A stretch of 64,000 nt of DNA from Erwinia phyllosphaerae (GCF_019132875.1 NZ_JAHSPF010000004.1:62001-126000); one strand, 5' to 3'. Shown: positions 15,537 through 24,689, counted from the stretch's first letter. Numbers and translations are program-made. Notes: a model not told the origin generated them from the sequence alone.

Positions 15537-17624
15537 TCAGAATGTGTAATTCAGCGACAGCCAGTAATTCCGCCCGGGCGTTATATATCCTGTGGTAGAC
15601 GCAAGCGTCTGAAAATAATCGCCAGCGTAAATCGAACTACTACCCGCGCGGTACAGCGATACTTTAGAAAAGTCTTTGTCCAGTACATTATTAATGGTGC
15701 CGTTAAGCGTCAGCTGTGACGTGAGTTTCAACGATGCGCCCATGTTAACGACCGTCCATGCTTTGAGATAAGTGCCGCGCTCGTCCGCCACAACTTTTTC
15801 AATTGCGCTCAAATTATTATAGCTGGTGATATACCTTGGGGTTTTACCATGGTATTCCACTGCCATCCAGCTACTCAAATCTGGCGTCATGTTCCAGTTC
15901 AGGCGAGCATTAGCCATTTGACGCGCAGTGTTAGTTAATGGCGCTCCCGGGTTATCGCCGCCGCGCTGTTTGCTATCGGTATAGGTGTAATTCAGATTAA
16001 GGGCGACATTGGCCGCCAGCGGCAGTGAAGTCGCCAGCTCAATCCCCTGCGTAATCGCTTTACCAACATTGCGATAAGAATTTGTTGAATCATCAATTGC
16101 CTCTGATTCAATCGCATTACGGTAATCATTGATAAAACCAGTAACGTTCGCCTTAACGCCGTCACGATTATCATAGTAGAGACCTGTTTCATAATTGACG
16201 CTCGTTTCCGGTTTAAGGTCTGAATTACCAATAGTGGTAACCAAACCGTTGCCTGCAACGCCGCTGACGCCGTTATGTAACTGGCTGAGCGAAGGCGTTT
16301 TATAGCCGGTACTCACGCCGCCTTTCATCGTCCAGCCGTCGTTAATACTCCATACCAGGTAAGCGCGTGGGCTGATATGACCGCTGAAGCTATCATGTTT
16401 TTCATAACGCGCCCCCCAGGTTAACGATAGCGGATCCAGCAGCTGCCAGTCGTCCTCGGCAAATAGCGCCCAGGTTTGCTGCTGAAAGGTTTCACCGCTG
16501 TTGGCCAGAACGACGCCGTCTTTTAACCGCGCGTCCCAGTATTGTCCGCCAACCTGCAACAGATGATCTTCGTTCAGCGGCGTGACCAGACTGGTATCCA
16601 GAATCGTATTCGTATTTTTTAATATACGATCTTTACCGCTCAGGTTCTGATTAGCGCTTGATAGAGTACGAGGCGTCAGAATCCGGCCTTTATTTTCCGT
16701 TTCTGCCCATGACAGGCTGGAGCTCCAGCGACCAAAAGTTAAATCGGTATCATGACCTATAACTACTTTGTTGCGCTGATAGCGAAGTTCATTGCGATAG
16801 CCACCACCGCTGGTGCCAACTGGCCCAAGCTGGCCATTTCTGTTGTCATAGGTTTGACGAGAAACTTCACCGTCAATCCATAACGTATTTTGTTCGCTGG
16901 TTTGGTAGTTAAGACGACCGCCAAGAGTGTAATTCTCCGTTCTGGTCGGATAGGGTATGCGCGTATTGCTGCCGCTATCGCTAAGACTGGTAACGCTGGA
17001 ACCCTGCGTATGCTGAATATTGCCACGCAAAGCCAGACTCAGCTTTTTATCGATTAACGGTCCGCTGGTATTAAAGCCAAGCGTAGAGCTATCGCCCCAT
17101 TTGCTGTGTTCCTGCACGGAATGAGAGAGATTCAAACCGCCGTGCCAGGCGTTCGTATTTTTTCTGGTAATGATATTAATTACGCCGCCCATCGCATCTG
17201 AGCCATAAAGCGTAGACATGGGGCCGCGAATAACTTCTATATGGTCAATAGCCGATAGCGGCGGCATCATGGCCGTATTCAACGTATCAAATCCGTTTGG
17301 CGTGGCGTCTGCACTGGCATTCTGGCGCACGCCGTCAATCAGAATTAGCGTATAGCTACCTGGCATACCGCGAATACTGATATCCAGCCCGCCGGTTTTA
17401 CCGGTTCCGCCACGCACGTCAACACCTTCTACACCGCTTAATGCCTGACCCAGGTCAGTATAATTTTTCTCCTGCAGCTCTTTGTCATTAATGACGGAAA
17501 CGGAAGCAGGCGCATGAGTAAGCTTTTGTTCATAGCCGCTGGCTGTTACCACCATGTCATCCTGGGCGAAAGCAGAAGCGGTAAAGGTTGAAAGAAGCGC
17601 CAGGGTGATTGCGTTGATATTCAC
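15537..17624 (-). CDS. TonB-dependent outer-membrane receptor, catecholate-siderophore (CirA/FepA) type
   Basis: 695 residues. The signal peptide ends in SAFA-QDDM. A TonB-box-like DMVVTAS follows, then a plug domain (about 40-150, with GVDVRGGTGKTGGLDISIRGMPGSYTLILIDGVRQ and IEVIRGPMSTLYGSDAMGGVINIIT). The 22-strand barrel ends in aromatic Phe (WLSLNYTF). Sequence style is nearest to FepA/IrgA/CirA receptors. A Fur-box-like site lies 77 bases upstream, so iron-starvation induction is expected. No siderophore biosynthesis or ABC transporter gene is adjacent, suggesting uptake of a xenosiderophore or use of a transporter encoded elsewhere. The ligand cannot be assigned. Confidence 0.88.
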   Translation of the reverse strand: MNINAITLALLSTFTASAFAQDDMVVTASGYEQKLTHAPASVSVINDKELQEKNYTDLGQALSGVEGVDVRGGTGKTGGLDISIRGMPGSYTLILIDGVRQNASADATPNGFDTLNTAMMPPLSAIDHIEVIRGPMSTLYGSDAMGGVINIITRKNTNAWHGGLNLSHSVQEHSKWGDSSTLGFNTSGPLIDKKLSLALRGNIQHTQGSSVTSLSDSGSNTRIPYPTRTENYTLGGRLNYQTSEQNTLWIDGEVSRQTYDNRNGQLGPVGTSGGGYRNELRYQRNKVVIGHDTDLTFGRWSSSLSWAETENKGRILTPRTLSSANQNLSGKDRILKNTNTILDTSLVTPLNEDHLLQVGGQYWDARLKDGVVLANSGETFQQQTWALFAEDDWQLLDPLSLTWGARYEKHDSFSGHISPRAYLVWSINDGWTMKGGVSTGYKTPSLSQLHNGVSGVAGNGLVTTIGNSDLKPETSVNYETGLYYDNRDGVKANVTGFINDYRNAIESEAIDDSTNSYRNVGKAITQGIELATSLPLAANVALNLNYTYTDSKQRGGDNPGAPLTNTARQMANARLNWNMTPDLSSWMAVEYHGKTPRYITSYNNLSAIEKVVADERGTYLKAWTVVNMGASLKLTSQLTLNGTINNVLDKDFSKVSLYRAGSSSIYAGDYFQTLASTTGYITPGRNYWLSLNYTF

Positions 17625-17700
17625 TATTATTTTCCGTTTTAAAGTTATCGTTGTTAACGGATGGTAACAATAGACAACGCTATCTAAACCGCATCTAAAC

Positions 17701-17719
17701 GATAATAAATATTATTATT
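17701..17719 (-). promoter_or_regulatory. Fur-box-like operator upstream of TonB receptor
   Basis: The 19 bases GATAATAAATATTATTATT match the palindromic Fur consensus GATAATGATAATCATTATC at about 14 positions. They sit 77-95 bases upstream of the receptor ATG, where a promoter would be. The surrounding sequence is also AT-rich, which lowers confidence a little. Confidence 0.6.
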
Positions 17720-17729
17720 ATTTCTATTA

Positions 17730-18220
17730 TCAATAAAGATCCCGTTCGTATTCAATAATTTCCCTGATTTTTATCAGCGCGAGCCGCAGCTTCTCCGTAC
17801 TCACCGAGCCCAGCGCAAGCCGTATTGCATGAGGGACATTTTGCGTAGTGCAAAACGGTTCAGCCGTAGAGACCGAGATGCCTTCCTCTGCCAGTTTACG
17901 GACGATATTTTCGGCTCTTATTTCGTCTGGTAAAGGAAGCCAGAGGAACCAGGCTCCGGGATGGCTTATAAACTTGAGCGGGCTTAATAGCTCTCGTGCT
18001 ACAGCCTGACGCCGGCGCGCCTCCCGACGTTTAAGTCCTTCCAGCCTTTTAACTGTGCCATCCTGTAGCCAGCCGCATACAATTGACGTCATTACAGAAG
18101 GTGTATTCCAGGTAGTTGCCCTGATCGCACGCTCCAGTGATTGCCGGAAGGGCGCTGGGGAGACAACCGCACCAACCCTGAGACCCGTCGCAATATTTTT
18201 GGCGTAATAAGAGGAGGTGA
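17730..18220 (-). pseudogene. 3' fragment of a MocR/GntR-type PLP aminotransferase-like regulator
   Basis: The frame keeps about 163 C-terminal residues of a fold-type I aminotransferase domain: SYYAKNIATGLRVG (the PLP-lysine region), then RATTWNTPSVMTSIVCGWL, HPGAWFLWLPLP and PHAIRLALGSVS. The N-terminal winged helix and first half of the aminotransferase domain are missing. Upstream of about 18220 the frame continues into unrelated sequence belonging to the divergent EamA remnant. A full MocR protein is about 450-480 residues. No start codon with a ribosome-binding site is visible, so this is almost certainly dead. Confidence 0.72.
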
Positions 18221-18225
18221 AAGGC
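18206..18225. other. Deletion junction fusing two divergent gene remnants
   Basis: Homology to the aminotransferase (minus strand) ends and homology to the EamA transporter (plus strand) begins within about 15 bases here. Both genes lack their 5' portions and no intergenic promoter region remains. A single deletion spanning the start of each divergent gene explains the arrangement. Confidence 0.6.
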
Positions 18226-18734
18226 TGCCTGTGGCATTCTGGATTTTTTCCTGTACAGGTAGCCTGTTGGTCGTCGAATTTGCGCTGACGCAAAATGTGT
18301 CGTTATCTTTTACGGGAGATATATTGATGCTGACAGCCGTAGCGGTCTGCGGCCTTGGTTATGCAGAAGGCGCCAGGCTGTCGCGGGAACTGGGCGGATG
18401 GCCGGTAATCGGCTGGGCGTTGGTTGGTTCGCTGCCTCTTATGCTGATTGCCTCTTTCATTACCTTACCGCCAGCATTGAATAATGTCGGTCTTCCCGCC
18501 TGGATAGCGCTCGGCTACGTTTCACTTTTCAGCATGCTGATTGGCTTTATTTTCTGGTACAAAGCACTGGCGAAAGGCGGGGTCGCGACCGTTAGCCAGT
18601 TGCAGCTATTACAGCCGTTTTCAGGCCTGGCACTTTCTGCGCTGTTTTTGCACGAAGCCGTCAGTTCGTTAACGGTAGCAACCACGTTTGGCGTCATTTT
18701 GTGCGTGGCAGGCTCACGCAAATTTGCCCGTTAA
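18213..18734 (+). pseudogene. 3' half of an EamA/DMT-family transporter
   Basis: About 173 residues remain, starting near GGERLPVAFW. It keeps the second EamA repeat (GDILMLTAVAVCGLGYAEGARLSRELGGWPVIGWALV ... YVSLFSMLIGFIFWYKALAKGGVATVSQLQLLQPFSGLALSALFLHE), with five to six hydrophobic helices. The first EamA repeat is missing. The frame continues left into the antisense of the aminotransferase remnant and has no convincing ribosome-binding site. Divergent MocR-regulator/EamA-exporter pairs are common, which supports a joint loss. Presumed non-functional. Confidence 0.7.
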
Positions 18735-18770
18735 ATTCACCTGTTACGCTGTTCTACTAAAGGAATAATC

Positions 18771-19664
18771 ATGTTTAAAGGTCTTAGCGCTTTTCCTCTT
18801 ACACCCATGATAAATGGAGAAGTTGATGAAAAATCGTTTATTACACTCCTTGACCGCCTGGTCGATGCAGGTGTTGATTCCATTGGCGCGCTGGGTTCAA
18901 CGGGAAGCTACGCTTATCTGACGCGTCAACAGCGTTACCGCACAACGCAACTGGTGGTACAGACCACCGCAGGCATTCCGGTGATGACCAGCATTGGCGC
19001 AGTACGGAGCGAAGAGGTGCTAAAGCTGGCAGAGGATGCTCAGAAGGCTGGCGTCAGCGCGGTTCTTCTCGCACCGGTCTCTTACCAGCGGTTAAATAGC
19101 GAAGAAGTTTACGATCTCTATGAGCGTATAATGCGCGAGCTGTCGGTGCCTCTCTGTATTTATGACAATGCCATCACCACTGGCTTTCAATTTACCGACG
19201 AGCTGCTAATCGCCTTATCCCATCTTCCGGGCACGGGGGCAATCAAACTCGGCGCTCTCTCGCCGGTTCCTTCCGAAGCCGCAGCAAGAATCACAAAACT
19301 GAAAGATAACCTGCCTGAAGGCGTAAGCCTGGGAATCAGCGGCGATACCCAGGCGCTGCATGGATTGCTTGCTGGCTGTGAAGGCTGGTATTCCGTGCTC
19401 GGTGGGCTTTTCCCACATTTTTCTCTGGCGCTGGCAAAAACGGCCCTGTCGGGGGATAAAGAAGCAACGCTTGAGCATGATGCTGCCCTTAGTCCGCTAT
19501 GGGATTTCTTCCGTCGTCACGGTAGCCTCAGAACGATCGCCACCATGGCAGAGCTTATGGGCACCATCTCTTCGCCTTCACTGCCGTTTCCCCTGCGGAC
19601 GATAAGCGGAGAAGAAAGAAAGCAGGTAGAGCGGATGATAAGCGATCTTAACTGGATCGATTGA
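18771..19664 (+). CDS. Dihydrodipicolinate synthase (DapA)-family aldolase/lyase
   Basis: 297 residues, full-length class I aldolase of the DHDPS/NAL superfamily. The Schiff-base Lys is K159 (GAIKLG), the catalytic Tyr is Y131 (LCIYDN) and the substrate-loop motif is GALGSTGSYAYL (about 39-50). The canonical GTTGE loop is changed to GSTGS, so it is unlikely to be the housekeeping DapA and more likely acts on another 2-keto acid. It has a clear AAAGGA ribosome-binding site and lies 36 bases after the EamA remnant, with which it was probably once co-transcribed. Specific substrate unknown. Confidence 0.83.
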   Translation: MFKGLSAFPLTPMINGEVDEKSFITLLDRLVDAGVDSIGALGSTGSYAYLTRQQRYRTTQLVVQTTAGIPVMTSIGAVRSEEVLKLAEDAQKAGVSAVLLAPVSYQRLNSEEVYDLYERIMRELSVPLCIYDNAITTGFQFTDELLIALSHLPGTGAIKLGALSPVPSEAAARITKLKDNLPEGVSLGISGDTQALHGLLAGCEGWYSVLGGLFPHFSLALAKTALSGDKEATLEHDAALSPLWDFFRRHGSLRTIATMAELMGTISSPSLPFPLRTISGEERKQVERMISDLNWID

Positions 19665-19694
19665 CGGCCTGCGTTGGGGGGCACCTGTACAGAT

Positions 19695-19720
19695 AATGGC
19701 GCGGATTTCTCTGCGCCATT
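19695..19720. terminator. Bidirectional terminator between convergent genes
   Basis: 8-bp stem AATGGCGC/GCGCCATT with a 10-base loop, between the convergent aldolase and amidohydrolase stops. Confidence 0.55.
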
Positions 19721-19743
19721 TGCAAGCTTTATCAGATCGTTTT

Positions 19744-20898
19744 TTATGCCGCAGATGCCAGCTTCGTACTCGCTGCCAGCGCCAGGTTTGCCAGATAGAG
19801 AGCCGCAGGTAACAGCGCCTCATCGTCAACGCGAAACTGGGGATGGTGTAAAGGCCACGGGCCGCCAGAGCCGACCATGACAAAAGCGCCGGGAACCTGC
19901 TGTTGGTAAAAGGCAAAATCTTCCCCGATTGGGCTGGCCTCTACCGTTCGCGCTTCCAGTCCGCTGGCGCTGGCCTGCTCAAGAGCAAAAGCGGCCCAGC
20001 GTTCATCGTTACATACGGAAGGTGGCCCGGCCTGCCAGTCGAGCGTCACAGAGGCGTTAAAAGAGATGGCCAGGCCGTCCAGTAACTGGCGCAGTCGTTT
20101 TTCCAGAAGATCCCGGCTTGCCGCATTAAAGGTACGCACGGTGCCTTCCAGCCAGGCTTCCTCGGGAATGACGTTCCAGGTTGTGCCGCTATGAACCTGA
20201 GTTATGGATACCACCGCGTTTTGATCGGAAGGCAGATTACGCGCAATAAGCGTTTGCAGTGAGGCGATAAGCTGTCCGGCAATGATAATAGGATCGTTAC
20301 CTTCATGAGGACGCGCGGCGTGAGTGCCGGTGCCTTTAATACGAATAGCAAAGCGATCGACGCCTGCCGTTAACGCGCCTGCTTTACTGCCGACTACGCC
20401 AACGGGTAAACCCGGGTCGTTATGCAGACCGAATATGACGCTGGCATTCTGTAACGCGCCGCTTGCCAGTACCGCTGGCGCGCCGTTGCCATTTTCTTCG
20501 GCAGGCTGAAACAGAATACGTACTCGTCCTGCCAGTTCTGCGCGCTGCCGCTGAAGAAAAATTGCCGCACCCAACGCGGCCGATGCATGAAAATCATGGC
20601 CGCAGGCGTGCATGACGCCTGGATTTTGCGAACTAAACGCCACGCCGGACTGTTCTTCAATAGGAAGGGCATCGATATCGGCGCGCAGCACCACCAGTGG
20701 ACCGGGTTTACCGCCGGTAATTTCCGCGACCAGGCCAGTAGCCAACTGTAGATCCAGGATGGCAATATCTTCTCGCGCCAGCTGTTCACGAAGATAAGCC
20801 GTAGTGGCAAATTCCTGATTAGAAAGTTCAGGAAAACGGTGCAGATGGTGACGAACTTCACGCAGATAGGCCGTTAGTTGTGGAATATGTTTAGTCAT
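19744..20898 (-). CDS. M20-family metallo-amidohydrolase (hippurate/N-acyl-amino-acid hydrolase type)
   Basis: 384 residues. Metal-site motifs are present in order: VLRADIDALPI (about 70-80), HACGHDFH (97-104), QPAEENGNG (131-139), FGLHNDP and SPIGEDFAFY. The dimerisation lid lies between about 185 and 300. This matches the M20D/AbgB-HipO group that removes acyl groups from N-acyl amino acids. No signal peptide, so cytoplasmic. It stands alone, convergent with the aldolase gene. Substrate range is not predictable from the sequence. Confidence 0.87.
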   Translation of the reverse strand: MTKHIPQLTAYLREVRHHLHRFPELSNQEFATTAYLREQLAREDIAILDLQLATGLVAEITGGKPGPLVVLRADIDALPIEEQSGVAFSSQNPGVMHACGHDFHASAALGAAIFLQRQRAELAGRVRILFQPAEENGNGAPAVLASGALQNASVIFGLHNDPGLPVGVVGSKAGALTAGVDRFAIRIKGTGTHAARPHEGNDPIIIAGQLIASLQTLIARNLPSDQNAVVSITQVHSGTTWNVIPEEAWLEGTVRTFNAASRDLLEKRLRQLLDGLAISFNASVTLDWQAGPPSVCNDERWAAFALEQASASGLEARTVEASPIGEDFAFYQQQVPGAFVMVGSGGPWPLHHPQFRVDDEALLPAALYLANLALAASTKLASAA

Positions 20899-21233
20899 AG
20901 TTTTGATCCTGAGACAGGCTTTGATAATAAGGATGCTATCAGGATTAATGAAAGAGCTATATCTGCATTCCAGTAATCCTTGTGCGAAAAAGGTAATTAA
21001 AAAAGTAACTTAGAGGATTGTCAGCCACAATGGCGAGGGATCTGCTTTTTGTATGGCTGAAGGGGGCAAAGCAACAACAGCTTTATGCAGATAAAATCGT
21101 TTTTCCTGAAGCTTTGTTAGAGGTAAAGGTGCCGCTGCGTTTGGCAACGGCATAGAAAATCAAAATTCCTTGCTGGCGCGCCTTCAAAAATGGGCAATGC
21201 CTGGGTAATTAAAGGTGACAATGTTCGGAATGA
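20899..21233. other. 335-base gene-free stretch
   Basis: Upstream region of the amidohydrolase gene and downstream region of the DUF1471 gene. I see no coding potential and no strong hairpin. It should hold the amidohydrolase promoter. Confidence 0.6.
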
Positions 21234-21551
21234 TTAAAGCGGCCAGTCATCATAAGCCAGACTGTCATTGATATTATAAAGTGTGGCGGTGGCAGCGAGT
21301 ACTGACTGCTCATCGTTGCCTGGCTTATGGGATTCCACGTTAGTGATGTGGTAGCCGACGGCACCTGCGGCTAGTGCCTTTTGAACCAGTGCATCGTGCA
21401 GCTCTTCGAGCGAAGTCGCCCAGCTGACAGACATAATACCGACAGGCTGGATTGAGGCTTTTTCACGATGAGACAGCCCGGAACGAACCAGTACCGGCTC
21501 GATCGACTTAGGTGAAAATATAGATAAAACATCCTGAACCAGTGCTTTCAT
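21234..21551 (-). CDS. DUF1471 (YdgH/BhsA/McbA-like) domain protein without signal peptide
   Basis: 105 residues from MKALVQDVLSIFSPKS, chosen because GAGGAGTG lies 8 bases upstream; a longer frame would swallow this site. The second half fits DUF1471: QPVGIMSVSWATSLEELHDALVQKALAAGAVGYHITNVES...LAATATLYN. Most DUF1471 proteins are small periplasmic stress proteins, but here the N-terminus is amphipathic rather than a cleavable signal, so the location is probably cytoplasmic or membrane-peripheral. Role unknown; relatives are often induced by stress or biofilm growth. Confidence 0.7.
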   Translation of the reverse strand: MKALVQDVLSIFSPKSIEPVLVRSGLSHREKASIQPVGIMSVSWATSLEELHDALVQKALAAGAVGYHITNVESHKPGNDEQSVLAATATLYNINDSLAYDDWPL

Positions 21552-21931
21552 CGTTTCACTCCTCATAAACAGAAACCGTCCCGGCTGCCGCAGCTGGCCG
21601 GTTCGCTTGTTGATAATTATCATCAGTTGTTAAATAAAAGTAACAACCACGAGGTAATAAAATACCTTTTTGCGCCCGGGCTTTTAGCTTTTACTGCTAA
21701 TTCGGCCCGAAGAAAACTTCAGTCACATTTGAAAGGCGAGAAGGGAAAAATATCGCATTTGATTACATTTGTAGAAGTTTTGATATTTCTATACGGCTGA
21801 AGATGTTGCCTGATAGGGTGTTTACATTTATTTTACATTAATGATATATAAGAAATGCCCGTGGACTGGTCGGTTTTTCACAGGTTTTTACTCTGGTTAT
21901 CGCTGGCCCGATCGCTGACTGCTGCTATCTG
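21552..21931. other. Gene-free promoter region left of a small membrane frame
   Basis: About 380 bases, AT-rich at 21720-21860. It holds the promoter of the leftward DUF1471 gene. A + strand frame is open from 21845 but has no start codon before 21932. Confidence 0.5.
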
Positions 21932-22195
21932 ATGCAGAGTCAAACTTATCCTTTGCATACCTGGTTGATCGGCCCAGCATCAAAGGGCATAGCCTCGGTC
22001 ATAAAAATAATCTTAAGGAAAAGCAGTGACTATTTTTTCCCGCTTCTCTATTTAATCATGGGCTGGTTTATCGGCAAAACGACGCAGGATATTAAGACGA
22101 GCCGTTCGGCGCGTACAATTTCCTGCGGTACCTGTATCAGCATTATTGCTATTGCTCTGTATGCCTTTGCGATTATGGCGAGCCGCTTAATTTGA
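21932..22195 (+). CDS. Small hypothetical membrane protein
   Basis: 87 residues with two hydrophobic segments (about 34-50 and 63-85) and a basic loop between them. No Shine-Dalgarno is visible before the ATG. The frame stays open for about 29 codons upstream, encoding another hydrophobic stretch but no usable start, so this may be the remainder of a longer three-helix protein. I recognise no family. It ends 6 bases from the stop of the convergent flavoprotein gene. Confidence 0.33.
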   Translation: MQSQTYPLHTWLIGPASKGIASVIKIILRKSSDYFFPLLYLIMGWFIGKTTQDIKTSRSARTISCGTCISIIAIALYAFAIMASRLI

Positions 22196-22200
22196 AAATG

Positions 22201-23418
22201 CTATGGCTGTTTTAGCGCGCTGGTGGGCAACCCATCCGGAGCGAGGGAAGATGATGCAGTTATGGAATACTTTAATTCATTGTCGTAATGTGCGGCCAAC
22301 GCCTTTTTTCCGGCACCCGTGAAAACAGCGTCATCCTGCGGCGTATGAATGCGGCCGCACAATACATTGCGTAAGTGTCGTTCGAGCGGGTTAGCTCGCG
22401 TTAACGCGTGGTTACCAATATGCTTCACCATTAGCTCAACGCTGCGAATAGCATTGTTCGTTACAACCTGCTTTAACTTTGGGGCGTCTTCTGCGGAAAT
22501 CAGGCCAGCTTGCGCTCCATCCAGCATTGTCTGGCTGGTGAACAGCAGCGTCTCGATCTGGCCGACCAGTTCCTGAAAGCGCGGCAAGGTCGCCAGCGGT
22601 TGTCCCAGGTTTGCAGGCGTACGCTGTTGTAAAAAGGTAATTAACCAGCGCTGGGCCGCACGTGCAATAGCATCGTAGAGCGCCGCAAGAAGCACGTTTG
22701 TCCACAAAATATCTTCATCATCGGGCGTCGGGCGTGGCTCACTCCACGGGCTTACCTTGACGGCATTTTCCCGAGGGACCCAGACATCCTCCAGCACTAC
22801 GCGATGGCTACAGGTGGCGCGCATACCAAGATGATCCCATTCCTCAACAATGCGGATGCCGGGGGCGGAAGCGGGTACCAGATAGCTACCCACCAGCGGA
22901 TCGGCATCGTCGCTGCGCGCCCAGACCAGAAACCAGCTCAGGCCAACGCTGCCGGTAGAGTAAATTTTTTCGCCGCTGATGCGCCAGCCGTCAACTTCTC
23001 TACGCGCTATGGTTTTTGGCAGGCCGCCGCGTGCTGGCGTACCAAGCTCTGGCTCCACGCGTAAAGCATTAATCAGCGCGCCATCCTCCCGCACGCTTCG
23101 TGCGACACGCTCATAAACGGCGGTAGGCCAGCCAGAATTCTTATCAAGACGGCGTGAGTTAAGATACTGCATGACCAGAATCAGCGCGGTGGACGGCTCG
23201 CTTTGCGCGATAGCGCTGATAATAGCGCGGCATTCTGCCAGACTGCTTCCAAAGCCGCTGGCGGCAACGGGCAGGGCGCGGCTTAACAAACCGTGCTGAT
23301 GCAACAGAGCAAAATTGCGCCAGGGAAATTTGCCCAGCCGGTCGACCTCTGCCGCATTTTCCGCCAGCGCCTGACTAACAGCAGGCAAAAGCTCATCCAG
23401 AAATAGCGTAAGCGCCAT
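22201..23418 (-). CDS. Acyl-CoA-dehydrogenase-fold flavoprotein, SfnB/DszC-like sulfur-acquisition monooxygenase
   Basis: 405 residues with the acyl-CoA dehydrogenase fold. The N-terminal helical domain is followed by the middle beta domain with GWRISGEKIYSTGSVGLSWFLVWAR and HLGMRATCSHRVVLEDVWVP, and a C-terminal helical bundle. In the SfnB/DszC branch, FMNH2-dependent members oxidise sulfones or thiophenes rather than dehydrogenating CoA esters. The surroundings favour that reading: a Tat-exported sulfonate-type binding protein is divergent on its right, and a PLP beta-synthase and ABC permease follow. The substrate is inferred only to be an organosulfur compound. Confidence 0.8.
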   Translation of the reverse strand: MALTLFLDELLPAVSQALAENAAEVDRLGKFPWRNFALLHQHGLLSRALPVAASGFGSSLAECRAIISAIAQSEPSTALILVMQYLNSRRLDKNSGWPTAVYERVARSVREDGALINALRVEPELGTPARGGLPKTIARREVDGWRISGEKIYSTGSVGLSWFLVWARSDDADPLVGSYLVPASAPGIRIVEEWDHLGMRATCSHRVVLEDVWVPRENAVKVSPWSEPRPTPDDEDILWTNVLLAALYDAIARAAQRWLITFLQQRTPANLGQPLATLPRFQELVGQIETLLFTSQTMLDGAQAGLISAEDAPKLKQVVTNNAIRSVELMVKHIGNHALTRANPLERHLRNVLCGRIHTPQDDAVFTGAGKKALAAHYDNELKYSITASSSLAPDGLPTSALKQP

Positions 23419-23633
23419 ATTCTTTCTCCAGTTAATGCGCGATAACTACGCGCCAGCACGTTTTTGACTGCCATGATTTTTCATTGTTGGCCCTCTAATG
23501 TAAAAGCAATAAAGCAGATATCTTCAGACGAAATCGGCATAGTTTACCGACCGGTTACCGTGTTAATTACTATTACTCAGCTTTCGCCTCATTCCTTATT
23601 TTTTTAAAAAGAATATTTATTTCAGGGGGTAGT

Positions 23634-24689
23634 GTGACTCTATATTCAGGTTTATCACGTCGTCGGTTTCTTCATTATTCTGCCGCCGCTCTGGCGACAG
23701 GCGCATTTTCTCCAGCTCTGTTTGCAAATGCGATGCCGGATATGACGATGCCGCGCGATTTAGTACAGGGAGGGGCGGGAAAATGGGCTTTGGCGCAGCC
23801 AACAAAAGTGCGGCTTGCGGTTAACCTGAACGCTATTTGCCTCGCGCCCGTTATCGTAGCTGACCAACATCAGTTTTTTAAAGCGCACAATCTTGACGTG
23901 GAGTTTGTGAATTTTGGCAATTCCACCGAATTACTGCTGGAGGCTATCGCCACCGGCAAAGCGGAAGCGGCGGTTGGCATGGCGCTACGCTGGCTCAAGG
24001 CGCTGGAGCAGGGATTTGACGTGAAGCTTACCGCCGGCACGCACGGCGGCTGTATGCGGCTGGTAACGCTTGATAACGGCCCCGCTACGCTGGAGGCGCT
24101 GAAAGGTAGAACAATTGGCGTCACCGATATGGCTGGCGCAGATAAGAACTTTTTTTCGCTGTTATTAAAGCGGCACGGTCTCGATCCCAATAGCGATGTT
24201 AGCTGGCGCGTTTATCCGCAGGATTTACTGCCGATGGTGCTAAAAAAAGGAGAAATACAGGCAGCGAGCGGGTCGGATCCGGTGATGTGGCGATTGACGC
24301 AGCAGCCGGGCTATCGTGAGGTTGCTACTAATCTTTCCGATACCTACGCGCACCTTAGCTGCTGCGTTATTGGCGCACGCGGCAGCTTAATTCGCGACAG
24401 GCCGGAAGTAGCGGCGGCCATCACCCACGCTATTTTGCAGGCGCACGCCTTTGCTGCTCAGCATCCTGACGCGATCGGCCAGGAATTTAACAGTAAAGCG
24501 CTCAATACAAATCCACAGGAGATAGCCAGCGTGTTGAAAACGCATACGCATGGCCACTATTCGGTGGGCGAAGCTTTTGTAAAAGAGATTGATATTTACG
24601 CACATGACCTGAAAGCCATTAACGTACTGCGCCCGGAAACCGACCCGCTGCTGTTTGCCAAAGGCATTACTGCGGATGTGCTGGTGTAA
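23634..24689 (+). CDS. Tat-exported ABC substrate-binding protein, NitT/TauT (sulfonate) family
   Basis: 351 residues. The start is a GTG with CAGGGGG upstream. The N-terminus is a twin-arginine signal (SRRRFLHYSAAALATGAF, residues 8-25). The mature part has KVRLAVNLNAICLAPVIVADQHQFF, EAIATGKAEAAVGMALRWLK, LKGRTIGVTDMAGADKNFF and PEVAAAITHAILQAHAFA, as in SsuA/TauA/NrtA-type receptors. Tat export implies folding or cofactor/ligand binding in the cytoplasm. Its permease and ATPase are most likely the genes at about 25.9 and 27.1 kb. The promoter lies in the 215-base divergent gap with the SfnB-like gene. Confidence 0.86.
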   Translation: MTLYSGLSRRRFLHYSAAALATGAFSPALFANAMPDMTMPRDLVQGGAGKWALAQPTKVRLAVNLNAICLAPVIVADQHQFFKAHNLDVEFVNFGNSTELLLEAIATGKAEAAVGMALRWLKALEQGFDVKLTAGTHGGCMRLVTLDNGPATLEALKGRTIGVTDMAGADKNFFSLLLKRHGLDPNSDVSWRVYPQDLLPMVLKKGEIQAASGSDPVMWRLTQQPGYREVATNLSDTYAHLSCCVIGARGSLIRDRPEVAAAITHAILQAHAFAAQHPDAIGQEFNSKALNTNPQEIASVLKTHTHGHYSVGEAFVKEIDIYAHDLKAINVLRPETDPLLFAKGITADVLV

